In this document: positions 28,392-37,204 of the stretch, piece by piece
Layout of the letters: each line of letters starts with the position of its first letter
How positions within the stretch are numbered: position 1 is the first letter of the stretch
NCBI GenBank assembly: GCA_002383165.1
Contig: DFXK01000007.1
Span: forward strand, 55,224-119,223
Source of the DNA: Flavobacteriales bacterium UBA4110
GTDB lineage: Bacteria > Bacteroidota > Bacteroidia > Flavobacteriales > Weeksellaceae
Direction of reading: 5' to 3'
Length of the DNA stretch: 64,000 nt
Notes under the pieces: model-generated
What the model saw: the letters and a program-made list of their open reading frames with translations, nothing else
What the model was told of the DNA's origin: nothing
The model's database searches: none
Position numbers and translations under genes: made by a program

Positions 28392-29645
28392 ATGATGATA
28401 AAAGGAAAAATCATATATATCGCACTAATTTCTGTCTTACTTGCTAGTTGTGAGAAAAAAGAAGAAGCTGCCACAGAGAATGCCGAAAAAGTATCTCAAG
28501 AAAGCACTCACGAAGAAGCACCTCAAACAATCGCCTCTCTAACTGAGGAGCAGATAAAAGCGGTAGGTATTACATTAGGCAAAGTAGAAATGAAAGAATT
28601 GACCTCTACTATCAAAGCTAATGGAGCGTTGCGTGTTCCCAACAATAATAAAGCAACTGTAACATCGCTTTATGGAGGTGTCATCAAAACACTAAATGTA
28701 CAGATTGGAGATTACATCAAGAAAGGACAGGTCATTGCTACCATCTCTAATCCAGAATACATCCAGTTGCAGGAACAATATCTTACTGTAAACAACAGAA
28801 TTATTTTTGCCGAACAGGAATATAGAAGACAAAAAGAATTGTTTGATAATGATGCAGGAGCAAAGAAAAATCTTCAAAGTTCCGACGCTGAACTCAAAAC
28901 ATTGCGTACTCAAAGAGCATCATTGTTAAGACAACTTCAAATGATGGGCATCAATCCTGGAAAAATCAATAATGGTAATTTAAGAGCAGGATTGAGTATT
29001 ACTTCTCCGATAAGTGGTACAATAAGTAATATCAATGCACAAATTGGAAGTTATGTAGATATTTCCGCACCTGTTGCTGAGGTTATAGACAACGGCTCGA
29101 TTCATTTGGACTTACAGGTTTTTGAAAAAGATTTACCGAAGATGCGAGTTGGTCAAATTGTTCATTTCAAATTGACCAACAATCCGGAAACCGAATATGA
29201 TGCGAAAATATATAGCATTGGCTCATCATTCGAAAATGACAGTAAAACAATTTCAGTTCATTGTGCTGTAACTGGTAACAAAGCTGGGTTGATTGATGGA
29301 ATGAACATCACAGGGATTGTAAGTCTTGATAAAAGCACAACACCAGCAGTTCCAGATGAAGCCATCGTTGAAGCTGACGGAAAATATTATGTTTTCGTAA
29401 AAACCAACAAAAAGATTGAAGAACATAATGAAGCGGAAGGCGAACACGCAAATGAAAAGAAGATATCAGAAAAAGAATCAAAAACGATAAATTTTGAAAA
29501 AACTGAAGTTGTTAAAGGCTCTTCTGATATGGGTTATACTGCAATTACTACAGTAAATGCAATTCCTGCAAATATTGATATAGTAATAAAAGGAACATTT
29601 TTTGTGAATGCTAAATTATCTAATGCTGGAGAACACGAACATTAA
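28392..29645 (+). CDS. czcB: RND periplasmic adaptor lipoprotein, CzcB/CusB-like
   Basis: 417 residues. A lipobox LLASC places the lipidated cysteine at residue 20. The membrane-fusion protein core follows: barrel-sandwich start TVTSLYGGVIKTLNVQIGDY near residue 97, a helical hairpin, ITSPISGTISNINAQIGSYV near 203, and a beta-barrel. A His/Glu-rich insert (EEHNEAEGEHANEKK) near 343 and a terminal EHEH may bind metal. It starts one base after the czcA stop, so the two are co-translated. Confidence 0.9.
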   Translation: MMIKGKIIYIALISVLLASCEKKEEAATENAEKVSQESTHEEAPQTIASLTEEQIKAVGITLGKVEMKELTSTIKANGALRVPNNNKATVTSLYGGVIKTLNVQIGDYIKKGQVIATISNPEYIQLQEQYLTVNNRIIFAEQEYRRQKELFDNDAGAKKNLQSSDAELKTLRTQRASLLRQLQMMGINPGKINNGNLRAGLSITSPISGTISNINAQIGSYVDISAPVAEVIDNGSIHLDLQVFEKDLPKMRVGQIVHFKLTNNPETEYDAKIYSIGSSFENDSKTISVHCAVTGNKAGLIDGMNITGIVSLDKSTTPAVPDEAIVEADGKYYVFVKTNKKIEEHNEAEGEHANEKKISEKESKTINFEKTEVVKGSSDMGYTAITTVNAIPANIDIVIKGTFFVNAKLSNAGEHEH

Positions 29646-29666
29646 CTAATTTCTAAAATATTAAAA

Positions 29667-30403
29667 ATGGCTTTAAAAGAAGAACTTGAAAAACAAGGAA
29701 ATTGGCTTTTCAGATACAGAAGTTTCTTACCACTTATAGTTTTGGTTGTTGGTTTAGCGGTTTTAGTCCAAACTAGTTTAAAAAAAGAAAGTTTTGATTG
29801 TTCAATTTACTATGAACTGTTTTGTCTGTTTGTAAGCATCATTGGTTTGGGAATAAGAATTTATACCGTAGGTTTTACACCTAAGAACACTTCCGGAAGA
29901 AATACAAAAGAAGGTCAGGTTGCAGATAAACTTAACACTACGGGTATTTATAGTATTGTTAGAAATCCACTTTATTTAGGAAACTTTTTTATGTGGCTTG
30001 GCTTGGGAATGTTTACTGAAAATGTTTGGTTCATTATTTCCTTTATTTTTTTTATTGGATTTACTACGAGCGAATCATCTTTGCTGAAGAGCAATTTTTG
30101 GAAAGAAAATTTGGAAATTATTACAGTTCTTGGGCAGAAAAAGTTCCTGTATTTATTCCTAATTTATCATTGTTTAAAAATAACGAGTTGACTTTCAGTG
30201 TTCAAAAAGTATTACTGAAAGAGAAAAACGGACTCTTTGCACTGTTTTTAATCTTTACAGTTTTTGATTTAATCGGAGAAACTATTCAGAATCACGGTCA
30301 TTATAATTTCATTTTTATAGTTGGTGGTTTTGTAACTATGATGCTATATGTGGCATTGAAAATTGTAAAGACCAGAACTGCTTTTCTTAAAAATAACAGA
30401 TAA
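29667..30403 (+). pseudogene. Isoprenylcysteine-methyltransferase-like membrane methyltransferase, frameshifted
   Basis: The first frame has membrane helices and GRNTKEGQVADKLNTTGIYS then IVRNPLYLGNFFMWLGLGMF, the SAM-binding core of PEMT/ICMT-type enzymes. At about 30043-30052 a run of eight T breaks the frame; one more T would join it to FFYWIYYERIIFAEEQFLER and FGNYYSSWAEKVPVFIP, the rest of the motif. The repaired protein is about 245 residues. A homopolymer error in sequencing is as likely as a real mutation. It lies within the metal-efflux operon; its target lipid or protein is unknown. Confidence 0.72.
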
Positions 30404-30429
30404 AATCAAATTTCAAAACACATAAAGTT

Positions 30430-31308
30430 ATGCTACTCAACAAAAGAATTTCAATTGGATACTTTGTTCGTCAAATCAAATTTCAAATTTTACTTATTGT
30501 ATTGTTTGCCTTTGTAATGGGCTTTTTGGATGATATTGCAGTGTTTAAGAATATTTCGATTCCATTAAGTATTCCAGCACTTCTGGGTACGGCAGTTTCC
30601 CTGCTTCTAGCTTTTAGAACTGCACAATCGTATGAGAGATGGTGGGAAGCACGAACGGTTTGGGGGGCTATTGTGAATGACTCAAGGTCTTTGATAAGAT
30701 TGGTTAAACAATTTGCCACCAATAATGATAGAGAGACGAAGATATTCGCTGAAAGACAGATTATTTGGGTTTATGCTTTAGGTGAAGCTTTAAGAAAACA
30801 GACTTTTTCAAATAGAGTAAAAGAATACTTGCAGTCACATCAAATTGTGGCTGCGAATATTCCTAATGCTTTACTTGATGAACACTCGAATCAAATCAGG
30901 AAAATTGCACAAGAAGGACATATTTCTGATTTTAAAGAAATTCAAATGAATGAGGTTGTTATGAGACTATGCGATAGTATGGGGAAATGTGAAAGATTGA
31001 AGAATACAGTATTTCCTAGAGCATACAGTATTTTGCTTCATACATTGATTTACGTGTTTGCATTTCTACTTCCTTTTGGGTTAGAAGATTCTCAATTAAC
31101 GGTTGAGATTGCAACAACGATAATAGTTCCAATCATCTTCATTGCCATAGAAAAGACCGCAATCATAATGCAAGACCCATTTGAAAATACACCAGTTGAT
31201 ACCCCAATGACATCTTTGGCTCAAACTATAGAAATCAATATTCTTCAAATGATTGGCGAAGTAAACGTGCCAACAAAGAAAGAAAACACAAATTATTACG
31301 AAATGTAA
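30430..31308 (+). CDS. Bestrophin-family anion channel (UPF0187)
   Basis: 292 residues matching bacterial bestrophins: an N-terminal helix pair, then LGTAVSLLLAFRTAQSYERW followed by WEARTVWGAIVNDSRSLIR, the family signature, and a conserved DPFENTPVDTPMTSLAQTIE region near the C-terminus. These form homopentameric channels in the inner membrane. Between the methyltransferase and the metal ATPase in one operon, it may balance charge during metal export, but that role is inferred. Confidence 0.88.
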   Translation: MLLNKRISIGYFVRQIKFQILLIVLFAFVMGFLDDIAVFKNISIPLSIPALLGTAVSLLLAFRTAQSYERWWEARTVWGAIVNDSRSLIRLVKQFATNNDRETKIFAERQIIWVYALGEALRKQTFSNRVKEYLQSHQIVAANIPNALLDEHSNQIRKIAQEGHISDFKEIQMNEVVMRLCDSMGKCERLKNTVFPRAYSILLHTLIYVFAFLLPFGLEDSQLTVEIATTIIVPIIFIAIEKTAIIMQDPFENTPVDTPMTSLAQTIEINILQMIGEVNVPTKKENTNYYEM

Positions 31309-31334
31309 ATAGTAACCAATAATCATTAAATATT

Positions 31335-33371
31335 ATGGAACATAAACATCAATATGATTCTAACGGAAAACAACTATGTTGTTCCCCTCAAGAAGAAAAA
31401 ATAGATAAAAATGCAAACAAGCTTTTAAAAGAAGAAAAGCACAGCTCAGAAGATGGACATAGTCACGGTCATAGCGACGATGATGGTCACGACCACGGAA
31501 GTACGGATAAAACTACATTTGAAATGTTTTTGCCAGCCATTATTTCCTTAACTATTTTGTTAGCGGGGATAGGAATGGATAATTTCTTTCCACAACAATG
31601 GTTTACTGGATGGGTAAGAATTGTCTGGTATGCCGCAGCTTATGCACCTGTAGGCTTACCAGTATTGAAAGAAGCATACGAAAGTATTATGAAAGGTGAT
31701 GTGTTTTCAGAATTTTTCCTGATGAGTATTGCAACCATCGGAGCATTTATAATAGGAGAATATCCGGAAGGAGTTGCAGTAATGCTGTTCTATGCAGTAG
31801 GAGAAGTTTTTCAAACTTTGGCAGTTACTAGAGCAAAAAGTAATATCAAAGCTTTGCTGGACCAAAGACCGGATGAGGTTACCATTTTAGAAAATAATAC
31901 TCCCAAGACAATTAAAGCAAAAGAAGCAAAAATCGGAGATATTATTCAATTGAAATCAGGCGAAAAACTGGCTTTAGACGGAGAATTGATAAGTGATTCT
32001 GCATCATTCAACACCGCTGCTTTAACAGGCGAAAGTAAACCCGATACTAAAAATAAGGGCGAAGTTGTTCTGGCAGGGATGATTAATCTACAAACTGTAG
32101 CCCAGATTAAAATTACTACAGCATATGAAGACAGCAAGTTAAGTAAGATTCTTGAATTGGTTCAGAACGCGACTTCACAAAAAGCACCAACAGAACTTTT
32201 CATCAGAAAATTTGCAAGAATTTATACGCCAATAGTTGTTGTATTAGCTATTCTTATATGTGTAGTACCTTATTTTTTTGTAGATAATTACATATTTAGG
32301 GATTGGTTGTACAGAGCATTGATTTTCTTAGTGATTTCTTGTCCTTGTGCGTTGGTAATTTCAATTCCATTAGGCTATTTTGGGGGAATCGGAGCAGCTT
32401 CCCGCAATGGAATTTTATTTAAAGGAAGTAATTTCTTGGATAAGATTGCAGAAATCCAAAACGTTGTGATGGATAAAACCGGAACAATGACGGAAGGCGT
32501 GTTTGAAGTCCAAGAAGTGAATATCAATCCTGCTTTTGACAAAACTGAACTACTTCAAATGGTCAATACATTGGAAAGTAATAGTACACATCCTGTAGCG
32601 ACAGCTATTCATCAATATGTTGGAGAAATAAATCAGTCCCTAAACTTTCAGAACGTTGAAGAAATAGCAGGACACGGTCTGAAAGCAAACGTAAAAGGTG
32701 ATGAACTGTTGGTAGGGAATTTTAAGTTAATGGATAAATTTAATGTTAATTACGATATTAATCCTGCTGATATTATTTATACAGTTATTGCAATAGCTTA
32801 TCAGGGGAAATTTGCGGGTTATATTACCATTGCTGACAGTATCAAAGAAGATGCAAAACTGACAGTAGAAAAACTGCACAATCTAAATGTAAAAGCCACA
32901 ATGTTGAGTGGAGATAAAGGTACAGTAGTAAAATATGTAGCGCAACAATTGGGAATTGATAATGCTTTCGGAGACTTACTTCCGGAGGATAAAGTAAATA
33001 AAGTCAAAGAAATAAAATCTAAGAATGAAAGTGTAGCATTTGTTGGAGATGGTGTCAATGATGCGCCTGTGGTTGCTTTAAGTGATGTAGGTATTGCTAT
33101 GGGAGGTTTGGGAAGTGATGCTACTATAGAAACAGCCGATGTGGTAATTCAGGATGACAGACCGTCTAAAATCCCAATGGCAATTAATATTGGAAAGAAG
33201 ACAAAACAAATTGTCTGGCAGAATATTATTCTTGCTTTTGTTGTGAAAGCAATCGTTTTGGTTTTGGGAGCAGGTGGACTAGCTACAATGTGGGAAGCTG
33301 TTTTTGCAGATGTTGGTGTAGCATTATTAGCAATCTTAAATGCTGTGAGAATTCAAAAAATGAAGTTTTAA
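31335..33371 (+). CDS. zntA: Zn/Cd/Co-exporting P1B-type ATPase
   Basis: 678 residues. The N-terminus is rich in His and Cys (LCCSPQEE, then SEDGHSHGHSDDDGHDHG) instead of a standard HMA domain. P-type motifs in order: TGES near 233, the CPC membrane metal site in ISCPCALVIS near 337, phosphorylation site DKTGT near 381, HP motif in SNSTHPVATA near 417, and GDGVNDAP near 571. CPC with a His-rich tail suggests Zn, Cd or Co rather than Cu. It completes the metal module, exporting from cytoplasm to periplasm where CzcBA takes over. Confidence 0.92.
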   Translation: MEHKHQYDSNGKQLCCSPQEEKIDKNANKLLKEEKHSSEDGHSHGHSDDDGHDHGSTDKTTFEMFLPAIISLTILLAGIGMDNFFPQQWFTGWVRIVWYAAAYAPVGLPVLKEAYESIMKGDVFSEFFLMSIATIGAFIIGEYPEGVAVMLFYAVGEVFQTLAVTRAKSNIKALLDQRPDEVTILENNTPKTIKAKEAKIGDIIQLKSGEKLALDGELISDSASFNTAALTGESKPDTKNKGEVVLAGMINLQTVAQIKITTAYEDSKLSKILELVQNATSQKAPTELFIRKFARIYTPIVVVLAILICVVPYFFVDNYIFRDWLYRALIFLVISCPCALVISIPLGYFGGIGAASRNGILFKGSNFLDKIAEIQNVVMDKTGTMTEGVFEVQEVNINPAFDKTELLQMVNTLESNSTHPVATAIHQYVGEINQSLNFQNVEEIAGHGLKANVKGDELLVGNFKLMDKFNVNYDINPADIIYTVIAIAYQGKFAGYITIADSIKEDAKLTVEKLHNLNVKATMLSGDKGTVVKYVAQQLGIDNAFGDLLPEDKVNKVKEIKSKNESVAFVGDGVNDAPVVALSDVGIAMGGLGSDATIETADVVIQDDRPSKIPMAINIGKKTKQIVWQNIILAFVVKAIVLVLGAGGLATMWEAVFADVGVALLAILNAVRIQKMKF

Positions 33372-33399
33372 TAATAAGAAATTGTATACAATTTTTTAA

Positions 33400-33429
33400 A
33401 TACCAAATGGCATTGGTGGCATTTGGTAT
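33400..33429. repeat. 10-bp stem hairpin after the P-type ATPase
   Basis: ATACCAAATG and CATTTGGTAT pair perfectly around a 10-base loop, 29 bases past the ATPase stop. No T-run follows, so it may protect the mRNA end rather than terminate. A separate 12-bp palindrome ATTGTATACAAT sits at 33381-33392. Confidence 0.6.
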
Positions 33430-33465
33430 GTGTAAACTTTAGCAAAACTTATAAATAAAGAGTAG

Positions 33466-33496
33466 TGTCTATCTAACTTACACAGTTAGTTAGACA
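33466..33496. repeat. Inverted repeat abutting the Shedu remnant
   Basis: TGTCTATCTAAC and GTTAGTTAGACA pair with one mismatch around a seven-base loop. The right arm ends exactly where similarity to the Shedu gene 3' end begins, so it marks the recombination joint between metal module and older sequence. Confidence 0.6.
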
Positions 33497-33592
33497 TTAC
33501 CAGAAAATATAAAAATATTGTAGATATTATTACCTATGATAATTTGTTAGAGCGTTTATACTTTACAATTGAACAAATTCAAAAGATATAAA
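33497..33592 (+). pseudogene. C-terminal remnant of a Shedu-like gene
   Basis: Reads RKYKNIVDIITYDNLLERLY then FTIEQIQKI and stop, nearly identical to the last 30 residues of the intact Shedu-like protein ending at 48820. The rest of this gene copy is missing. Like the intact gene, it is followed within 200 bases by an island repeat, so it shows that a defence cassette once stood to the left of copy 2. Confidence 0.85.
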
Positions 33593-33649
33593 CATCGTTT
33601 CTGTTCTCTTTAAAAATCCATATTTAACTTATATTTTTAGATGATATTG

Positions 33650-34008
33650 ATTTTCGCAAGCTCTGCAAGTTTATTCAAATCCTCTACAAAATTTTTCGAA
33701 AAATGCACTGCCTCACTTAAGGAGACAACTATTTTTTAGTTGTCTCTTTTTTATAACCATAAATATCTCTTTGTCAAGTCCTTATGATCTGACTTTTAGT
33801 GTTCGACATTTTAAACGTAAAATGCTTAGTCTGTTTGAAAAAAACAGTCTGAAAGCGCCACAACTGGCATGTAATCTACAATCCTTAAGTGTTCGAAATC
33901 TCCTTAAGGTCAGAGCTTTGTCTCTCCTTTACTTATTGTAGGTTTTTCTATTAAGTATAGTAGTTCTGATATGATTTTAAATTTAGTGATAGTTTTTTAA
34001 ACAATAAT
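33650..34008. repeat. Island repeat, copy 2, with serine recombinase 3' remnant
   Basis: Aligns by eye with copies 1 and 4 along its length and with copy 3 from the terminator rightwards. It has the terminator, the CTGTTT/AAACAG hairpin, and AAGTGTTCGAAA at about 33887. From there to about 34008 the minus strand holds a decayed recombinase C-terminus (KIISELLYLIEK). It separates the metal module from the arsenic module. Confidence 0.8.
33722..33752 (+). terminator. Rho-independent terminator in repeat copy 2
   Basis: Same 10-bp stem GAGACAACTA/TAGTTGTCTC as copy 1 with a five-T loop and six following T. It closes plus-strand transcription from the metal operon. Confidence 0.9.
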
Positions 34009-34089
34009 TTGAGATAAGGACACTAAAGACTTTGTATATTTTACAAAGGAAATGCTTTAATTTACTTGTGGATTTTAATTATTATCGTA

Positions 34090-34101
34090 ATATTGCAATA
34101 T
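34090..34101. promoter_or_regulatory. ArsR operator candidate 1
   Basis: The perfect palindrome ATATTGCAATAT sits 13 bases before the arsR ATG within TTATCGTA-palindrome-A. The same composite occurs at 34474-34485. Confidence 0.7.
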
Positions 34102-34114
34102 AAAAATATAAATT

Positions 34115-34444
34115 ATGGGACTTACTAAAACTGAAATATTCACAGATGAGCAAAACAGTCTAGCTTCTCTCTTTAAAGTTTTGGCACATCCTGCAAGAAT
34201 CGCAATCCTCCAATACATCATTAATCAGAAAGCTTGTATCTGTAATGACCTAGTGGATGAACTTGGACTGGCACAGGCAACTATCTCTCAACATTTGAAA
34301 GAACTGAAAAGTATCGGGATTATTCAAGGGACTATCGAAGGAAAATCTGTTTGCTATTGTATCGAAGATAAAAAATGGAAAGAGATTCAAGGATTGTTCA
34401 ATCAATTTTTTGAACAAGATGTAAAAGTTGGGCAATGTTGCTAA
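34115..34444 (+). CDS. arsR: ArsR/SmtB-family repressor
   Basis: 109 residues with a winged helix-turn-helix: FKVLAHPARIAILQYIINQK, then KACICNDLVDELGLAQATIS and QHLKELKSIGIIQGTIEGKS. Cysteines in ACICND near residue 45 and the terminal GQCC can bind As(III), releasing the DNA. It is first in the arsenic module, with palindromes ATATTGCAATAT just before it and before the next gene, which supports autoregulation. Confidence 0.92.
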   Translation: MGLTKTEIFTDEQNSLASLFKVLAHPARIAILQYIINQKACICNDLVDELGLAQATISQHLKELKSIGIIQGTIEGKSVCYCIEDKKWKEIQGLFNQFFEQDVKVGQCC

Positions 34445-34473
34445 CAACTTTTTTTATAATCTTTATTATCGTC

Positions 34474-34485
34474 ATATTGCAATAT
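34474..34485. promoter_or_regulatory. ArsR operator candidate 2, inside the operon
   Basis: A second ATATTGCAATAT in the same TTATCGT context lies between arsR and the DUF6428 gene. It implies a separate, equally controlled promoter for the resistance genes, or a roadblock site. Confidence 0.68.
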
Positions 34486-34516
34486 ATAAATTAAATAATA
34501 TCAAATATTAATTATT

Positions 34517-34981
34517 ATGAAACTATCAAAAATCAAAGCAATCTTACCTACACTGAACAATGTCGAATTTCAGTTAGAGAATGGAAAATTTGTTCCTGAG
34601 CATTTCCACGTTACAGAAATAGGGGTTATCACAAAGAATTTTATAGACTGCGGTGGCAATACCAGAAATGAAAAGGTTGTCAATTTCCAATTGTGGGATG
34701 CGAATGACTTTGAACATAGGTTGAAACCTACCAAACTCTTAGACATCATCTCACTTTGTGAGGACAAACTAGGAATCGAAGATTCAGAGATAGAGGTTGA
34801 ATATCAAAGCGAAACTATCGGTAAGTATGATTTAGATTTTAACGGGAATAATTTTGTTCTGAAAAATAAACAAACTGCTTGTCTGGCAAATGAGGCTTGT
34901 GGAATTCCTGAAGGAAATCAAACTGTGGAATCATCTGATTCGAATAATACTTGCTGCACTCCCAAGTCAGGTTGTTGCTAA
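34517..34981 (+). CDS. DUF6428-like protein of ars operons
   Basis: 154 residues beginning MKLSKIKAILPTLNNVEFQL, a mixed alpha/beta protein with HFHVTEIGVI near residue 31 and a Cys-rich tail NNTCCTPKSGCC. The family is regularly found between arsR and arsC/acr3 in Bacteroidetes (recalled). The tail could bind arsenite, but no activity is established. Confidence 0.7.
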   Translation: MKLSKIKAILPTLNNVEFQLENGKFVPEHFHVTEIGVITKNFIDCGGNTRNEKVVNFQLWDANDFEHRLKPTKLLDIISLCEDKLGIEDSEIEVEYQSETIGKYDLDFNGNNFVLKNKQTACLANEACGIPEGNQTVESSDSNNTCCTPKSGCC

Positions 34982-34995
34982 AAAAAGACTGCATT

Positions 34996-35487
34996 ATGGA
35001 AATCAAACCTATAACCAAAGACAACTTTTCGGAAGTAATCGAAATCTACAAACAAGGCTTGGCCACCAATATAGCCACTTTTCAGAACGATTCTCCACAA
35101 TGGGAGGAATGGGATAACGGGCACCTAGATTTTTGCAGGATCAGTATTTACGATGATGAAAAAATGCTTGGTTGGACATCTCTAACACCTGTTTCCAGTC
35201 GGTGTGTCTATTCTGGTGTCGCAGAAGTCAGCGTCTACGTCGCACAGGAAGCACGAGGAAAAGGAATTGGAAAAATATTGTTGAAAGAATTGATCAATCA
35301 GAGTGAAGAAAATGGGATATGGACATTGCAGTCTGGTATATTCGCTGAAAACGAAAATAGTATCAGGCTGCACGAGAAATGCGGATTCAGATTAGTTGGC
35401 TACCGAGAAAAGATAGGTAAAAAGAATGGGGTTTGGAAAGACAATGTCCTTATGGAGCTTAGAAGCAAAAATGTCGGAATAGATTAA
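34996..35487 (+). CDS. GNAT N-acetyltransferase, ArsN/phosphinothricin-type
   Basis: From ATG at 34996, MEIKPITKDNFSEVIEIYKQ gives 163 residues. Acetyl-CoA motif A is VSVYVAQEARGKGIGKILLK near residue 77; LHEKCGFRLVGYREKIGKKN near 124 is typical of phosphinothricin acetyltransferases. In ars operons this group acetylates organoarsenicals such as arsinothricin. A longer frame starts at 34951 but overlaps the previous gene by 31 bases, so 34996 is preferred. Confidence 0.82.
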   Translation: MEIKPITKDNFSEVIEIYKQGLATNIATFQNDSPQWEEWDNGHLDFCRISIYDDEKMLGWTSLTPVSSRCVYSGVAEVSVYVAQEARGKGIGKILLKELINQSEENGIWTLQSGIFAENENSIRLHEKCGFRLVGYREKIGKKNGVWKDNVLMELRSKNVGID

Positions 35488-35513
35488 TAAACAATAAAAC
35501 TTAAACAACGCCT

Positions 35514-36125
35514 ATGTATTCAGAATTAACAAATACTTTTGAACAATTACATTATCAAAACATCAGCGAGGAAAGAAAAATGACATTGCAACCATTAATT
35601 GATTTTGTACAGCAAAAAATGGATGAAGGAAAAGATATTAATATCAATTTCATTTGTACCCATAACTCGCGCAGAAGCCATCTATCACAAATCTGGGCAC
35701 AAGCAGGAGCTGCTTATTTCAATATTCTAAACGTACATTGTTATTCGGGAGGTACGGAAGAAACAGCATTATTTCCAAAAGTGGTTGAGACACTCATTAA
35801 TCAAGGCTTTAATATCTTCAAAATTGCAGACGGCAATAACCCCATATATTCTATTAAGTACAATGAAGATTCATCACCTGTAATTGGGTTTTCAAAAAGA
35901 TATGATAGTCCGTTCAATCCTACGTCTGGGTTTGCAGCAATTATGACCTGTTCCCAAGCAGACGGTGGCTGTCCTTTCATTGCAGGAGCAAAAAAAAGAA
36001 TTCCTATCACATTTGAAGACCCTAAAATCTCTGATAACACACCACAGCAGTCACAAGTATATGCAGAAAGAAGCTTGCAGATAGCTTCTGAAATGTTCTA
36101 CGTTTTCTCTAAGATTAAAAAATAG
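35514..36125 (+). CDS. arsC: ArsC-like low-molecular-weight phosphatase-type arsenate reductase
   Basis: 203 residues. The P-loop CTHNSRRSH (C-x5-R-S) near residue 48 is the thiolate site of LMW phosphatases and thioredoxin-coupled ArsC. Further cysteines occur in MTCSQADGGCPF near 144-150, which may take part in the disulfide relay. Its place between the GNAT and acr3 supports arsenate reduction to arsenite for export. Some relatives are annotated simply as protein-tyrosine phosphatases. Confidence 0.85.
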   Translation: MYSELTNTFEQLHYQNISEERKMTLQPLIDFVQQKMDEGKDININFICTHNSRRSHLSQIWAQAGAAYFNILNVHCYSGGTEETALFPKVVETLINQGFNIFKIADGNNPIYSIKYNEDSSPVIGFSKRYDSPFNPTSGFAAIMTCSQADGGCPFIAGAKKRIPITFEDPKISDNTPQQSQVYAERSLQIASEMFYVFSKIKK

Positions 36126-36129
36126 TTTT

Positions 36130-37158
36130 ATGCAACCAAAACTAAAATTTCTTGACCATTATCTTACCTTATGGATATTCCTTGCAATGGCAACAGGTAT
36201 TGGCTTAGGATATTTCTTTCCTGCAATTTCACAAATAACAAACGCAATGTCGGTAGGAACGATAAATATTCCACTGGCAATAGGCTTGATTTTGATGATG
36301 TATCCTCCTTTGGCAAAAGTTGATTATTCATTATTACCTCAAGCTTTCAAAGATAAAAAAGTAATAGGTCTTTCGTTATTTCTCAATTGGTTTGTTGGTA
36401 CGATGCTGATGTTTGGATTAGCCGTTTTATTCTTACGAAATGAACCTGATTATATGACAGGATTGATACTGATAGGCTTGGCGAGATGTATTGCAATGGT
36501 CATTGTTTGGAGTGACTTAGCAAAAGCCAACAGAGAATATACCGCTATGCTGGTTGCATTGAATAGCATCTTTCAAGTGGTGTCTTACAGCCTTTTAGTT
36601 TGGTTGTTCATCAATATATTGCCCGCCAAATTAGGTCTAGCCAACTTCAATATAACCGTATCAATGAAAGATGTTACCGAAAGTGTATTGATTTATTTAG
36701 GTATTCCATTTCTAATAGGTTTTCTAAGTCGTTATCTTCTTATTAAATTAAAAGGTATAGAATGGTATAACAGAAAATTTGTTCCAAGAATATCGCCAAT
36801 CACATTGTATGCTTTACTATTTACCATAATAATAATGTTTAGTCTGAAAGGAGATAAAATATTAGAACTGCCTATGGATGTGATAAAAGTTGCCATACCG
36901 TTGGTTATTTATTTTGTACTAATGTTTTTTGTTAGCTTCTTTATCAACAAATCTTTAAATATACCCTATGATAAAAATGCTTCAATCGCATTTACTGCTA
37001 CCGGCAATAATTTCGAATTGGCGATAGCAGTAGCAATAGCAGTTTTTGGCATTCACTCTCCACAAGCTTTCGTAGGTGTTATCGGACCATTGGTGGAAGT
37101 TCCTGTGCTTATCTTATTAGTGAAAACAAGTTTGTGGCTGAAGAAAAAATATTATTAA
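36130..37158 (+). CDS. acr3: ACR3-family arsenite efflux permease
   Basis: 342 residues and about ten membrane helices. Family features include LAIGLILMMYPPLAKVDYSL near residue 49, GLARCIAMVIVWSDLA near 117 with the essential cysteine, and FTATGNNFELAIAVAIAVFG near 290. It exports arsenite using the membrane potential or proton gradient. It starts four bases after arsC and ends the arsenic module, 60 bases before the hairpin of repeat copy 3. Confidence 0.93.
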   Translation: MQPKLKFLDHYLTLWIFLAMATGIGLGYFFPAISQITNAMSVGTINIPLAIGLILMMYPPLAKVDYSLLPQAFKDKKVIGLSLFLNWFVGTMLMFGLAVLFLRNEPDYMTGLILIGLARCIAMVIVWSDLAKANREYTAMLVALNSIFQVVSYSLLVWLFINILPAKLGLANFNITVSMKDVTESVLIYLGIPFLIGFLSRYLLIKLKGIEWYNRKFVPRISPITLYALLFTIIIMFSLKGDKILELPMDVIKVAIPLVIYFVLMFFVSFFINKSLNIPYDKNASIAFTATGNNFELAIAVAIAVFGIHSPQAFVGVIGPLVEVPVLILLVKTSLWLKKKYY

Positions 37159-37204
37159 TATAAAGACAATCTAAGAAAACTAAAAGTATTTTTATATACG
37201 TGCG

